A DNA stretch of 64,000 nt from Halorussus salinisoli (GTDB lineage: Archaea > Halobacteriota > Halobacteria > Halobacteriales > Haladaptataceae): assembly GCA_005239435.1 (NCBI GenBank), contig SZNP01000001.1:62001-126000 (forward strand), read 5' to 3'. The translations under genes and the position numbers were made by a program. Each line of letters opens with the position of its first letter. Positions within the stretch are counted from its first letter, which is position 1. Positions 15,698-25,199 of this stretch are shown here, piece after piece. The notes under the pieces are model-generated. The model was not told the origin of the DNA, searched no databases, and was given only the letters and a program-made list of their open reading frames with translations.

Positions 15698-16716
15698 TGG
15701 TCGAGCGTTCGACGTCTGCGACGACCATCACGCTCCTCCCCGGAGGGAGCGAGGACAGCGCGAACGGCGGCGACGACCTCGACAGCGCGATGCCCGACTA
15801 CGGCGGCAAGAGCCTCGACGCGTGGTTCGTCGCCGACCAGGTGACCGACCTCCCCGACGACCTCGCGGAGGTCGAGGAGATGCGAAAGCACCTCCCCGAG
15901 TACGACGAGGGACTCCGACAGTACCGACTGAAGAACCGCATCGAACTCTCGTTCTCGACGCGCGACGGCCAGTCCGTCGTCGATTCGAGCGTGCAGTTCG
16001 GGACGAACGCGGACGAGAAACCGCCCTACGTCGGGGTCGAGGGCCAGCAGGGCGAGGAGAACGTCGTTCGGGACATCATCGAACGCGACGATCTCGACTG
16101 GTTCGACGGGAAGTCCAAGCTTCGCGCCGACGTGGAAGACAAGCGATTCGAGAGCGAGGCGGTCCGCGAGGAGGTAGACGGCGTCGAGGGCGTGCGCGCC
16201 TCCGTCGTCCTCGGCGGGAGCGACACGTACGTCGAAATCATGCGGGAGAAGTTCTACGAACTCGGCCCGGTCGAGTTCCTCGAAACCACCGGCATGGACG
16301 TGGAGACGGTGCCCGCCTTCGTCGTCCAACCGCCGAACATGTACACCTTCCTCGAGCTGGCGGTGATGGCCGACGGGACGACGCTCGCCCGGGTCTGGGA
16401 CGCCAGTCGCTACCCGAAACACTACCTCTACGTCGAGGCGGACAAGCGCGACGAGACCGAGTTCGAGCCGGGGAGTCGGCTCTCCGGCGGCGAGTGGCGG
16501 GAGAACGAGAACGTCAACGAGCGGTTCGGCCAGTGGACGCTCGAAGAGCAGGACCTCCGGTCGCCGTTCTCCCCGCACACGAGGTCGGGGTACGAGCAGT
16601 ACCTCGACCACGCCACCTCGTTCGGGCCGCACCCGACGATGACCTACGGCGAGGACGGCGACGAACTCGCGGCCTCGGAGGTCGCGCTCCGACTCGCGCC
16701 GCTGTTCCCGTGGTGA
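15697..16716 (+). CDS. Conserved haloarchaeal protein, partner of the Tat-exported protein
   Basis: A 339-residue acidic protein (MVERSTSATTITLLPGGSED) with no signal peptide and one mildly hydrophobic stretch near the middle (YTFLELAVMADGTTLARVWD). It is mixed alpha/beta in character with no recognised catalytic motif. Its ATG at 15697 shares a base with the stop of the preceding Tat-protein gene, so the two are translationally coupled and likely work together. The C-terminus ends ALRLAPLFPW. The function is not known. Confidence 0.72.
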   Translation: MVERSTSATTITLLPGGSEDSANGGDDLDSAMPDYGGKSLDAWFVADQVTDLPDDLAEVEEMRKHLPEYDEGLRQYRLKNRIELSFSTRDGQSVVDSSVQFGTNADEKPPYVGVEGQQGEENVVRDIIERDDLDWFDGKSKLRADVEDKRFESEAVREEVDGVEGVRASVVLGGSDTYVEIMREKFYELGPVEFLETTGMDVETVPAFVVQPPNMYTFLELAVMADGTTLARVWDASRYPKHYLYVEADKRDETEFEPGSRLSGGEWRENENVNERFGQWTLEEQDLRSPFSPHTRSGYEQYLDHATSFGPHPTMTYGEDGDELAASEVALRLAPLFPW

Positions 16717-16762
16717 CGTTCCGCGTCGCCCCCGCGGTGAGATAGCCGACGAACTGGCGACC

Positions 16763-17179
16763 TCAGAGTTCCCGTCGGAGGTACACCGCGAGCGCGCCGC
16801 CGAGGGCCCCGGCACCGACGAGGTAGAGGGCGACGACGACGAAGAGGAAGATAGCGAAGAGACTGCTCAGCGCGAGGAGTGGGTCGCCACCGAGCAGGAC
16901 GAACCCGACGACGGCCCACGCGAAGAGGAACGCCGGGACGGTCGCTATCGCGCCAGCGATGGCGCCAACCTTCGCGCCCTCGGCGAAGTCGCCCCGCTGG
17001 AGGTAGCCCGCGACCCCGCCGCCGACGATGGCGGCGAAGGGAAGGAGCGGGGCGGTCACGACGGTGACGATGGCACCGACGACGGCGTTCATCAGGGTGT
17101 TAGGTTCGTCACGAGGCGGGCGCTCGTCGTCGCCGGGAGAGCGGTTCGTGGACCGGGCGGTCGTCCGTTCCTCTTCCAT
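16763..17179 (-). CDS. DUF5518-like membrane protein
   Basis: A 138-residue protein. About 30 hydrophilic N-terminal residues are followed by a glycine/alanine-rich membrane region of three to four segments (NAVVGAIVTVVTAPLLPFAA, AKVGAIAGAIATVPAFLFAW, LSSLFAIFLFVVVALYLVGA, ALGGALAVYL). The motif GGGVAGYLQRGDFAEGAKVG between segments is typical of the haloarchaeal DUF5518 family, whose function is unknown. It is convergent with the preceding 339-residue gene and lies downstream of amt. Confidence 0.78.
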   Translation of the reverse strand: MEEERTTARSTNRSPGDDERPPRDEPNTLMNAVVGAIVTVVTAPLLPFAAIVGGGVAGYLQRGDFAEGAKVGAIAGAIATVPAFLFAWAVVGFVLLGGDPLLALSSLFAIFLFVVVALYLVGAGALGGALAVYLRREL

Positions 17180-17294
17180 ATCGGGTATTTCTACCGGGAC
17201 AGGATATACTTTGGCCGTTTCGGGGAGACGTCGGCCGGAATTGGAACGACGAGAGGAGTGGAAAGCGTCGAAGGGCCGCCAGCGCGGGCCGCGA

Positions 17295-18968
17295 TTACAC
17301 CGCTTCGGTCCCGCGGACGCCGGTCCGGACCTGACAGGCGTCCTCGACCGGGATCACGAAGATTTTGCCGTCGCCGGGTTCGCCGGTGTCGGCGGCCTCG
17401 CGGATGGCCTCGACCACCTCGTCGGCGGGCACGTCCGCGACCACGCACTCGACTTTCACCTTCTGGTGGAGGTCCACGGTGTACTCCTCGCCGCGCCACT
17501 GGCCGGTCTTCGCCGGCTGACTCCCTCTGCCCGAGACGTTCGTGACCGTGAGGCTCGGCGCGCCGACCTGCGCGAGGGCGGTCTTCACGTCGCTGAGGCG
17601 GTCGGGCCGGACGACGGCCGTGACCATCTTGATTCCGCCCGCGTTGGGGAGGTCGCCCGTACCGTCGGCGCGCAGTCCTCCGGCCCCGTCGGTCCGGACC
17701 GCGCTCCCCTCGGACACGTCGGGGCGGCCGAACTCGGGGTAGGTGTCCACGCCGTGCTCCGCGATGTCGAGACCCTCGCGCTCGTGTTCGGTGCTGACGC
17801 GGGCCTGCCCGAGGAGTTTCAGAACGCCGAAGATGAGGCCGGTCGCGCTGACCGTCCACAGCGCGATGATGCCGACGCCGATGGCCTGCGTGACGAAACT
17901 CACCTCGTAGCCCGGAACGGCGAAGAAGGGGAACGCGAGCGCCCCGAGGACGCCCGCCGAGCCGTGAACCGGGAAGACCGCGCACACGTCGTCTATCTTG
18001 AGCTTCCGCTCGACGAACTCGAAGACTATCGGAAGTTGGCCGCCCGCGAGCAGGCCGACGACCAGCGCGCCGGTCCACGTGATTGCGTTGGTGTTGCTAG
18101 TGATGCTCACGAGTCCGGCGAGCATCCCGTTTGCGACGTAGAGGGTATCGACTTTCTTCGTCTTGACCAGCGAGACGGTACTCGCGCCGATTGCGCCCGC
18201 GGCCATACCGAGCGTGGTGGTCAGCGCCACGCGACCCACCGTGTCGCCGAACGCGCCGAGGACGAGTTCGCCGTTCTCGACGAGGAAGACGCTCGCGGCC
18301 GTGCCGACGTTGAAGCCGTACCAGCCGAAACAGAGGATGAGCGTCCCGAGGACCGCGAACGTCACCGAGTGGCCCGGAATGACGTTGACCGACCCGTCGT
18401 CGTTGTAGCGGTCCATCCGCGGGCCGAGAATCCACGCCGCGGTCAGGCCCGCGATACCGCCCATGCCGTGGACGACGACTCCGCCTGCGAAGTCCTGAAA
18501 GCCCGGCCCGATTTCGGTCAGGAAGCCGCCCGCCCACGTGAATCCGACGACGACGGGGTAGACGACCGCCGACAGGAGGACGGTGTAGGTCACGTAGGCC
18601 CGAAGCTTCGCCCGGCCCGCGATAGCGCCCGAGACGATGGTCGCCGCGGTCATGGCGAACACCGCGCCGAACAGCCAACCTATCCACGAGTCCGACCCGC
18701 CCGAGACGTAGGCGAACGGGTCGGCGGCCCCGCCGACCACCGACGAGACGCCCGCGCCGACGAGGAAGTAGACCAGCACGCCGACGCTCCACGTCAGCAT
18801 GTTCTTGGTCAACTGGTTGGCGACGTTCTTCGACCGGACCTGCCCCGCCTCCAGCATGGCGAAGCCAGCGTGCATGAAGAAGATGAGGAAGGTCACGGTC
18901 AGGACCCAGACGTTGTTGACCCCGCTGGCTACCGAACTGGGGTCTATCTGCAACGGCGCGCCTATCAT
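17295..18968 (-). CDS. amt: Ammonium transporter fused to P-II (GlnK-like) regulator
   Basis: A 557-residue protein in two parts. Residues 1-about 400 are an Amt/Mep channel of 11 TM segments ([64 protein letters not shown]) that moves ammonium into the cell. After a linker ([20 protein letters not shown]), residues 446-557 are a complete P-II domain: [20 protein letters not shown], a T-loop with Tyr in [11 protein letters not shown], and the C-terminal [20 protein letters not shown] proteins plug Amt according to ATP/ADP and 2-oxoglutarate; here channel and regulator are one chain. GGAGGAGGG precedes the ATG by a few bases. Confidence 0.93.
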   Translation of the reverse strand: MIGAPLQIDPSSVASGVNNVWVLTVTFLIFFMHAGFAMLEAGQVRSKNVANQLTKNMLTWSVGVLVYFLVGAGVSSVVGGAADPFAYVSGGSDSWIGWLFGAVFAMTAATIVSGAIAGRAKLRAYVTYTVLLSAVVYPVVVGFTWAGGFLTEIGPGFQDFAGGVVVHGMGGIAGLTAAWILGPRMDRYNDDGSVNVIPGHSVTFAVLGTLILCFGWYGFNVGTAASVFLVENGELVLGAFGDTVGRVALTTTLGMAAGAIGASTVSLVKTKKVDTLYVANGMLAGLVSITSNTNAITWTGALVVGLLAGGQLPIVFEFVERKLKIDDVCAVFPVHGSAGVLGALAFPFFAVPGYEVSFVTQAIGVGIIALWTVSATGLIFGVLKLLGQARVSTEHEREGLDIAEHGVDTYPEFGRPDVSEGSAVRTDGAGGLRADGTGDLPNAGGIKMVTAVVRPDRLSDVKTALAQVGAPSLTVTNVSGRGSQPAKTGQWRGEEYTVDLHQKVKVECVVADVPADEVVEAIREAADTGEPGDGKIFVIPVEDACQVRTGVRGTEAV

Positions 18969-19051
18969 TCTTCTCCCTCCTCCGGGAGCTCTACCAAATC
19001 GTCTGGACAACTGTTCAGGAAAATCTCGAATTCTTCTTGGTTCGTCTTCTG

Positions 19052-19071
19052 CGTCACGATATATTGTGACG
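19052..19071 (-). promoter_or_regulatory. Palindrome around the putative amt TATA box
   Basis: CGTCAC (19052-19057), 8-base AT-rich spacer GATATATT, GTGACG (19066-19071): a perfect 6-bp inverted repeat with a TATA-like core, 84-103 bases before the amt ATG. It is a candidate repressor site for nitrogen control. Confidence 0.5.
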
Positions 19072-19136
19072 GCAAAGCAGTACATAAGGATAAGCGTTGA
19101 GAATTTACAGAATACAGAGTCTGCAGTAGACGGTCG

Positions 19137-19193
19137 TCCGATTTAAAATCGGATAATACGTATTTAAGGTTGTATTCCGTCCAGAAACTGGAC
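19137..19193. promoter_or_regulatory. Two palindromes in the amt-hemB intergenic region
   Basis: TCCGATTTAAAATCGGA (19137-19153) is an 8-bp inverted repeat around one base. GTCCAGAAACTGGAC (19179-19193) is a perfect 6-bp inverted repeat around AAA. Both lie upstream of amt on its strand, in a 398-base region (18969-19366) that otherwise shows no gene. Confidence 0.45.
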
Positions 19194-19366
19194 GCTCGCT
19201 GGTTCGGTTTTCGGACGTTCGTGGGGTGGACTTCGCGGGACGGGTGCGGACGAAGCGGTCGGCGGTGCGCCCGACACGAGCTAGGTAGAGAAATATAAGT
19301 AATGTCTAAAGTAACATCTACATGCTCTATAGAAATACAAATATTGCTAACTAGCCGACCGCCGGC

Positions 19367-20362
19367 TTACAGCGAGTCAGCGACGTCCTCCGCGAAGTAC
19401 GTGAGGATCAGGTCGGCCCCGGCCCGCTTTATCGACACCAGCGACTCCATCGCCACCTCCTCCAACTCCAGCCACCCCTTCTCGCTCGCGGCGTGGAGCA
19501 TCGCGTACTCGCCCGAGACGTTGTACGCCGCGACGGGATGGTCGAACTCCTCGCGGATGTCGCTCACGACGTCGAGGTACGGAAGCGCGGGCTTGACCAT
19601 CAGCACGTCCGCGCCCTGTTCGACGTCGAGTCGGACCTCGCGCAGGGCCTCACGGGCGTTCGCGGGGTCCATCTGATAGTGCCGCCGGTCGCCGAACGCT
19701 GGCGCGCCGTCGGCGGCGTCCCGGAAGGGACCGTAGAACGCCGACTCGTACTTGGCGGCGTAGCTCATGATGGGCACGTCCGAGAAGTCCGCGGCGTCGA
19801 GCGACTCCCGGATCGCTCCGACCATCCCGTCCATCATCCCGGAGGGTGCGACCATGTCCGCGCCCGCCGCGGCGTGGGAAGTTGCGATTTTGCCGAGCAG
19901 GTCGAGGGTCTCGTCGTTCCGCACCGTCAGCCGTGCGTTCCCTTCGCCACGACTCTCGCCCGCGCCGTCTTCCAGCACCCCGCAGTGTCCGTGACTCGTG
20001 TACTCGCAGAGACACACGTCGGTAATCACGTAGGCGTCGGTCTCCCGGGTCACGCGCCGGGTCGCTTCCTGTACCACGCCGTCTTCGGCCCACGCGCGAG
20101 TACCCTGCTCGTCCTTCGACTCTGGAATTCCGAAGATCATGACCGCCTCGACGCCGGTTTCGAGTACTTCCTCGACGCGCGCGACGCTCTCTTCGACGGG
20201 TACGCGCTCGTGGCCGGGCATCGTCTCGATGGGCACGCGCTCGTCGGTCGTCGCGTCGACGAAGACGGGCGCGATGAGGTCGCTGGCGTCCACGTCGGTC
20301 TCGCTGACCATCTCGCGGATTCCGTCCCGCCGGAGACGGCGGGGCCGGTCGGTGAGCTCCAT
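19367..20362 (-). CDS. hemB: Delta-aminolevulinic acid dehydratase (porphobilinogen synthase)
   Basis: A 331-residue enzyme joining two 5-aminolevulinates into porphobilinogen. The Zn-type cysteine cluster is present ([15 protein letters not shown]), as are both active-site lysines (in [15 protein letters not shown] and in [11 protein letters not shown]) and the substrate motif [14 protein letters not shown]. The start [14 protein letters not shown] is where the family begins; a longer frame upstream has no typical content. It is divergent from the DedA gene (103 bases). Its product feeds hemC/hemD, encoded in the same window. Confidence 0.95.
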   Translation of the reverse strand: MELTDRPRRLRRDGIREMVSETDVDASDLIAPVFVDATTDERVPIETMPGHERVPVEESVARVEEVLETGVEAVMIFGIPESKDEQGTRAWAEDGVVQEATRRVTRETDAYVITDVCLCEYTSHGHCGVLEDGAGESRGEGNARLTVRNDETLDLLGKIATSHAAAGADMVAPSGMMDGMVGAIRESLDAADFSDVPIMSYAAKYESAFYGPFRDAADGAPAFGDRRHYQMDPANAREALREVRLDVEQGADVLMVKPALPYLDVVSDIREEFDHPVAAYNVSGEYAMLHAASEKGWLELEEVAMESLVSIKRAGADLILTYFAEDVADSL

Positions 20363-20465
20363 ATCGGTTCTTGCGGCGCGCTCGTCAAAACCGCGTCGCT
20401 CGCGGCCGTCTACTCGCCCAGGGTCACAACGCATTTAGTACCGCCAGTCGATACGACAGTCACGA

Positions 20466-21179
20466 ATGCTGTCCCCGCTCGCTCTCGTCGCTTCCGACGC
20501 CCCAGTCGCGCTCGGAGTCGCGGTACTCGTCGCAGGCGTGTTGCTGTCGAACGCGACCGAACCCGGCGCAGTCCGGGAGTTCTTCGCCGACAACGGTCTG
20601 CTCTTGCTCACGGTCGGCATCGTCCTCGCGGCGGTGGTCGGCGTCGGTCTGTTCTTCATCGGGAACGAGGAACTCGCGAGGCAGTGGCTCGACCAGTACG
20701 GCCTGCTCGCGCTCTTCTGTATCCTCATCCTGGAGGGCGCGATGTTGCTCTACTTCGCGCCGAGCGAGAGCCTCGTCCCCCTCGGCGTGACCTTGCTGGC
20801 GGAGTCGGCGACCGACTACGCCTCCATCGCGGCGGTCATCGGCGTCGCGGTGGTCGGCGCGACCATCGGCCAGTACGCCCTCTTCCTGCTGGCCAAGCGC
20901 GGCGGCCGGGAGTACCTGCTCGAAAAGCGCTGGTTCCGCATCGACGAGGACCAACTCGACCGCTTCGACGGGTGGTTCGAGCGCTGGGGCCGTGTCATCG
21001 TCCCGGTCAGCAACGCCCTGCTGTTCACTCGCGGGATGCTCACGGTTCCCGCGGGGTTCGCGGACATGGACGACTGGGAGTTCGTCGTCCTCTCGGCGCT
21101 CGGCACGTTGATTTTCCAGACGTGGCTCGCGGCCGCGGCGCTCTACGCGGTCGAACTCGGCTTCCTCGGATTCCTCTGA
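20466..21179 (+). CDS. DedA/VTT family membrane protein
   Basis: A 237-residue membrane protein. Two N-terminal hydrophobic segments are followed by the VTT (SNARE-associated) domain with LILEGAMLLYFAPSESLVPL, VIGVAVVGATIGQYALFLLA, RWGRVIVPVSNALLFTRGML and the C-terminal TM. The conserved Glu and the Arg-x-x-P/Pro-Ala pattern (TRGMLTVPAGFADMD) are those of DedA proteins, which handle membrane potential and phospholipid flipping. The start at 20466 directly follows the divergent hemB promoter region. Confidence 0.88.
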   Translation: MLSPLALVASDAPVALGVAVLVAGVLLSNATEPGAVREFFADNGLLLLTVGIVLAAVVGVGLFFIGNEELARQWLDQYGLLALFCILILEGAMLLYFAPSESLVPLGVTLLAESATDYASIAAVIGVAVVGATIGQYALFLLAKRGGREYLLEKRWFRIDEDQLDRFDGWFERWGRVIVPVSNALLFTRGMLTVPAGFADMDDWEFVVLSALGTLIFQTWLAAAALYAVELGFLGFL

Positions 21180-21501
21180 ACTCGGGCCTCGTCGCGTCTC
21201 GCCGGGCCTCACCGAGGTTCCTTTTGTCGGCCCGACGCACCGGGACTCGCTACAACTCGTCGCGCTACCCCGTCGCGTTTTCTCCGAACTGAGAGGCGTC
21301 AGACCTAACAACTCTCGGGCCGTAGGATGACTCGCGCTCGCGTGCCGACTTCATCGCGTGCCATGCTTTGAAATCCACGCGAGCGCGCCGCTGCCGCGAT
21401 GGGTGCGGCAGTCGTCGCTTTTCGGCGTCTCGACTCGCTTCGTAGCTACTGCTCCGAAATCGTCCCCCGAAAAGCTGTCAGACGAGACGGTCGGACCGCG
21501 G
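21180..21501. other. Intergenic region between convergent genes
   Basis: 322 bases between the convergent DedA and Fe-S oxidoreductase genes. It is GC-rich. There is a short interrupted inverted repeat at 21391-21413 (GCCGCTGCCGC ... GTGCGGCAG). No gene or RNA is seen. Confidence 0.4.
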
Positions 21502-23622
21502 TCAGTCCGCTGCGACCTGCGTGCGCTCTTTCTGGCCGATAGCCTCGACCAACAACTCCGACACGTCCACGATTTCGATATCGTCCTCGTAGCCGCCGGT
21601 CTTCCGGCCGTCCTCGTACATCGTCATGCACATCGGGCAGGCGACGACGAACTTCTCGACTCGACTTCCGGCGTCGGTGTCTTCGAGGGCTTCGCGGAGA
21701 CGCTCCTCGCTCGGCTTGGGGTCCTCCTCGAAGTCCATCCAGAGACCGCCCCCGCCGCCGCCACAGCAGAACGAGTCCTCGCGGTTGCGGGGCATCTCGT
21801 CGAGTTCGCACCCCGTCGCTTTCACGATTTCCCGCGGGGCCTCGTACTCGTCGTTGTACCGGCCGAGGTGGCAGGGGTCGTGGTAGGTGACGGTGTAGTC
21901 GAGTTCGGTTCCCGAGAGACCGAGTTCCCGGAACAGGTTCTCGACCACCTGCGTGTAGTGGAACACGTCATCTTCGGTCCACTCGCACTCCTCGAACTCC
22001 GGATACTCGTTCTTGAAGGTGTTGTAGCTGTGGGGGTCGGTGCAGACGATCTTGTCGTAGTCGCAGTCCCGAATCGCCTCGGCGTTGTCCTCCACCAGCA
22101 TCTCGTAGAGGCCCTCCTCGCCGACTCGGCGCACGTCGTTGCCGTCGGCCTGTTCGTCCTCGTAGAGAATCCCGTAATCGACGCCGGACTCTTCGAGGAT
22201 GGTCGCCAGCGACCGCGCGACCTTCCGATTCCGGTCGTCGAAACTCGGGTAGTCGCCGACGTACCAGAGGTACTCGACCGACTCGTCGCGGGCGTCGGGA
22301 ATCTCGAAGTCGAGTTCGTCGGCCCAGTCGGGACGCTTGCGCTGGGGTTCGCCGAACGTGTTGCCGTTCTGGAACACGTTCATCATCGTGTCTTGGACGT
22401 TGGCGTCCATCTGGCCCGACTCGGTGAGTCGGCGGTTCATCTGCGTGAACTGCTCGACGTGTTCGATTTCGACCGGGCAGGCGTCCATACAGGCCATACA
22501 GGACATGCAGGACTCCATCGTCTCGCTGTCGATGACCGACGCGCCGCCGTCGGCGATGATGGGCTTCTCCTCGGTTCGCCCGGCCTCCAGATCCTCGCGG
22601 TACTGCTTCAGGTCGAGAATCACGTCGCGGGGGTCGAGCGGTCGGTCCGCGGCCTTCGCGGGGCAGACCGACGAACACCGACCGCACTTGGTGCAGGCGT
22701 CGTGGTCGAGCAGTTCCTTCCACGAGAAGTCCTCGATAGAGCCGTGGCCGATCTCCTCGGGGCTGGCGTCGTCGGGCACGCCCGGAAGTCGCTTGCCCGC
22801 TTTCTCGTCGCGGGTGACGACGTTGGCGAACGACGAGATCATGTGGAACGGCTTGGCGTACGGAATCGCGGCGACGAACGCCAGCGCGAGAATCGCGTGG
22901 GACCACCAGACCACGGGATAGGCCGCAGTCGCCATCTCCGGTGTCACGCCCGCGACCACCAGCACGTCGTAGACGAACCACCCGACGAAACTGACCGTCT
23001 CGAACGACACGTCGCGGGTCGCGCTCGTGCCGAGGATGCGGACGCCCTCGGTGACGTAGCCGCCGACTCCGAGCAGGAAGAGCGTCCAGACGAACAGGTC
23101 GTCCTCGGTCGAGGTGTGTTTGCCCCAGAGCCGACCCTCTCGAACCCAGTAGCGCCGGTAGATAGCCATGCCGACGCCGACCACGAACAGCAGGCCCATC
23201 GCGTCCATCACCAGCGAGTACGAGAGGTAGAACGCGCCCTCGAAGAAGGATGGCTGGCCGAGCGCCTTCGTCCAGATATCCATGTCGATGGCGAGAATCG
23301 TCGTCCCGATGAGCAGGGTCAGGAAGCCCCAGAAGACGAACGCGTGCATCAGGCCCGCGTAGAGGTCGCGGTCGAACTGCTTCTGGTTCGAGAAGACGAT
23401 TTTCGTTGCGGAAGCGATACGGCCCGGCAGGTCGTCGAGGCGGTCGAACCACGAGTCGGTCCCCTGCGCGTATGTCGAGAACCGCTGGTAGGCCCCGACG
23501 AGGAAGATGGCTATCGCCACCGCCGAGAGGTAGTAGAAGATGGCCTCGCCCAGGTGGCCGATCTTCCAGAACGTCGGGCGGGTGACCTCGGACCCCGCCT
23601 GCGCCAGCACAAATCTTGCCAT
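21502..23622 (-). CDS. Membrane Fe-S oxidoreductase (HdrD-like, NarI-type N-terminus)
   Basis: A 706-residue protein. Residues 1-about 270 hold six TM segments of the NarI/cytochrome-b type (GLMHAFVFWGFLTLLIGTTI, VVWWSHAILALAFVAAIPYA) with His residues that could ligate heme b. Two ferredoxin motifs follow (CTKCGRCSSVCPAK and CMSCMACMDACPVE), each binding a 4Fe-4S cluster. Two CCG domains follow: YHDPCHLGRYND with FCCGGGGGG, and VACPMCMTMYED. This layout is seen in heterodisulfide-reductase-like proteins and in ETF:menaquinone oxidoreductases (EMO) that pass electrons from acyl-CoA oxidation to quinones; haloarchaea use menaquinone. Which donor it uses is not shown here. Confidence 0.88.
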   Translation of the reverse strand: MARFVLAQAGSEVTRPTFWKIGHLGEAIFYYLSAVAIAIFLVGAYQRFSTYAQGTDSWFDRLDDLPGRIASATKIVFSNQKQFDRDLYAGLMHAFVFWGFLTLLIGTTILAIDMDIWTKALGQPSFFEGAFYLSYSLVMDAMGLLFVVGVGMAIYRRYWVREGRLWGKHTSTEDDLFVWTLFLLGVGGYVTEGVRILGTSATRDVSFETVSFVGWFVYDVLVVAGVTPEMATAAYPVVWWSHAILALAFVAAIPYAKPFHMISSFANVVTRDEKAGKRLPGVPDDASPEEIGHGSIEDFSWKELLDHDACTKCGRCSSVCPAKAADRPLDPRDVILDLKQYREDLEAGRTEEKPIIADGGASVIDSETMESCMSCMACMDACPVEIEHVEQFTQMNRRLTESGQMDANVQDTMMNVFQNGNTFGEPQRKRPDWADELDFEIPDARDESVEYLWYVGDYPSFDDRNRKVARSLATILEESGVDYGILYEDEQADGNDVRRVGEEGLYEMLVEDNAEAIRDCDYDKIVCTDPHSYNTFKNEYPEFEECEWTEDDVFHYTQVVENLFRELGLSGTELDYTVTYHDPCHLGRYNDEYEAPREIVKATGCELDEMPRNREDSFCCGGGGGGLWMDFEEDPKPSEERLREALEDTDAGSRVEKFVVACPMCMTMYEDGRKTGGYEDDIEIVDVSELLVEAIGQKERTQVAAD

Positions 23623-23705
23623 GTCTTACACGGGGAACAGGATTCGCTTAAGTTTTACCGACTCAGGCCGCTTCCCCGGCCGAAAACGGACTCGGAGTTT
23701 ATCGT

Positions 23706-24413
23706 TCAGACGAGCGCCCACGCCAGTAGCGCGAGGCTCGCTACCGCCACCGGCAAGTCGGCCCGCGAGAACGACAGCGGGGGAAGCGTCGGATTCCACG
23801 CGAAACACCGCGCCCGGAGCGCCAGCGCGAACCTGTCCGCCCGCGAGAGCGCCCGCGCCAGCCCCGAGACGCCGACGAGTCGCATTCGCTCGACCAGTCC
23901 TCGCTGGTCGCCGAGTCGGGCCGCCGACGCGTCACGAATCCGACGCAGGTCGGCCTGCAAGACGGGCAGAAATCGGAAGACGAAACCGACCCCCGTACCG
24001 AGCAACCGCCCGGCCTTTCCGGGTACGAGGCGCTGAACCGCGGCCCGAGAGTCTCGGACGGGGGTCGTCCGGAGGTAGGCCGCGCTCACGAGCAGGACGA
24101 GGACGACGCGATAGCTCGCCAGCAGGCTCTCGAACCCCCGTCCCAATCGAAGCCACGGCGGTCCGAGCGTCACCGCCGAAATAAGGGGCCCCGCTACCAG
24201 AAACGGGAAGACGAAGCGGTACTCGACCAGTGTCTCGCGTGCGGTGACGCTCGACGCCCGAAGCGTAACGAGTGCGACCGCCGTCAGCGCGAGCAGGCCG
24301 CGCGGGTTCGTGTGCGCGAACGCCGCGGCCGCGAACGCGACCTGAAACGCCAGTTTGGTCCGGGGGTCGAGTCGGTGGGCCAGCGAGTCGCCCGGCCGGT
24401 AACCGAGGGTCAC
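23706..24413 (-). CDS. ecfT: ECF transporter T component
   Basis: A 235-residue membrane protein of the CbiQ/EcfT family. It has hydrophobic segments throughout, the N-terminal SLAHRLDPRTKLAFQVAFAA typical of EcfT, and the coupling motifs with A-R-G character near the C-terminus (SAARLGDQRGLVERMRLVGV and ALALRARCFAW). It transmits ATP hydrolysis from EcfA to the substrate-binding S component. It overlaps ecfA by 4 bases and lies downstream of bioY, so in this operon it works as BioN. Confidence 0.9.
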   Translation of the reverse strand: MTLGYRPGDSLAHRLDPRTKLAFQVAFAAAAFAHTNPRGLLALTAVALVTLRASSVTARETLVEYRFVFPFLVAGPLISAVTLGPPWLRLGRGFESLLASYRVVLVLLVSAAYLRTTPVRDSRAAVQRLVPGKAGRLLGTGVGFVFRFLPVLQADLRRIRDASAARLGDQRGLVERMRLVGVSGLARALSRADRFALALRARCFAWNPTLPPLSFSRADLPVAVASLALLAWALV

Positions 24414-25156
24414 GGTCGCTCGGTGGCCTCCTGCCCGGTCGCTTCCAGTGGTGGAACCCGAATCCCGAGGTCCGGGAGTCGGTCGCGGGCGTCTGCGGGC
24501 GCGGCGTCCACGGCCACCTGCCCGTCCGCGAGCGCGACGATCCGGTCGGCGAGTTCGAAGGCGTCCCGGAGGTCGTGAGTCACGAGGACGACGCCCGTGC
24601 CCGACTCCCCGAGCGCGCGAAGTTGTTCGACCACCGACTCGCGGGCCGGAGCGTCCAAACCGGTGAAGGGTTCGTCCAGGACGAGGTGGTCGGGGTCCAT
24701 CGCCAGCGCTCCGGCAATCGCCACGCGCTCGCGCTCGCCGCCCGAGAGACCGTCGATGCGCTCGTCTCGGCGACCGGCCATGTTCACCGCCGCGAGGGCT
24801 TCGCCGACCCGGCGGTCGATTTCCTCGTGGGACAGGCCCAGATTCTCGGGGCCGAAGGCCACGTCCGCGCCGACCGTGGCCGCGACGAAGCCGTCGCGGG
24901 GTTGCTGGAACACCATCCCGACTCGGGTCCGGGCGGCCACCAAATCTTCGGAGACCGGCGTGCCGTCCACCAGAACCTCGCCCTCGTCGGGTTCAAGTAG
25001 ACCGTCGAAGTGACGGACGAGCGTGGTCTTGCCCGACCCGTTCGCGCCCGCCAGCAGGACGAACTCGCCGTCCGGAATCGACAGCGAGACGCCGTCGACC
25101 GCGGCCGGGCCGTTCTCGTCGCCGTATCGGTGGACCAGTTCGCGGGTTTCTATCAT
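24410..25156 (-). CDS. ecfA: ECF transporter ATPase
   Basis: A 248-residue ABC ATPase. Walker A GANGSGKTT, Q-loop VFQQPRDG, signature LSGGERERVAIAGALAMDPD, Walker B HLVLDEPFTGLD and the switch His in VLVTHDLRDAFE are all intact. Only one ATPase gene is present in the operon, so it likely forms a homodimer. It sits between bioY (43 bases upstream) and ecfT (4-base overlap), and so serves as BioM for biotin import. Confidence 0.93.
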   Translation of the reverse strand: MIETRELVHRYGDENGPAAVDGVSLSIPDGEFVLLAGANGSGKTTLVRHFDGLLEPDEGEVLVDGTPVSEDLVAARTRVGMVFQQPRDGFVAATVGADVAFGPENLGLSHEEIDRRVGEALAAVNMAGRRDERIDGLSGGERERVAIAGALAMDPDHLVLDEPFTGLDAPARESVVEQLRALGESGTGVVLVTHDLRDAFELADRIVALADGQVAVDAAPADARDRLPDLGIRVPPLEATGQEATERP

Positions 25157-25199
25157 CCGGTCGTCCTCGTGGGTCGTCGGGTCGCTACTCGGCGGGTCA

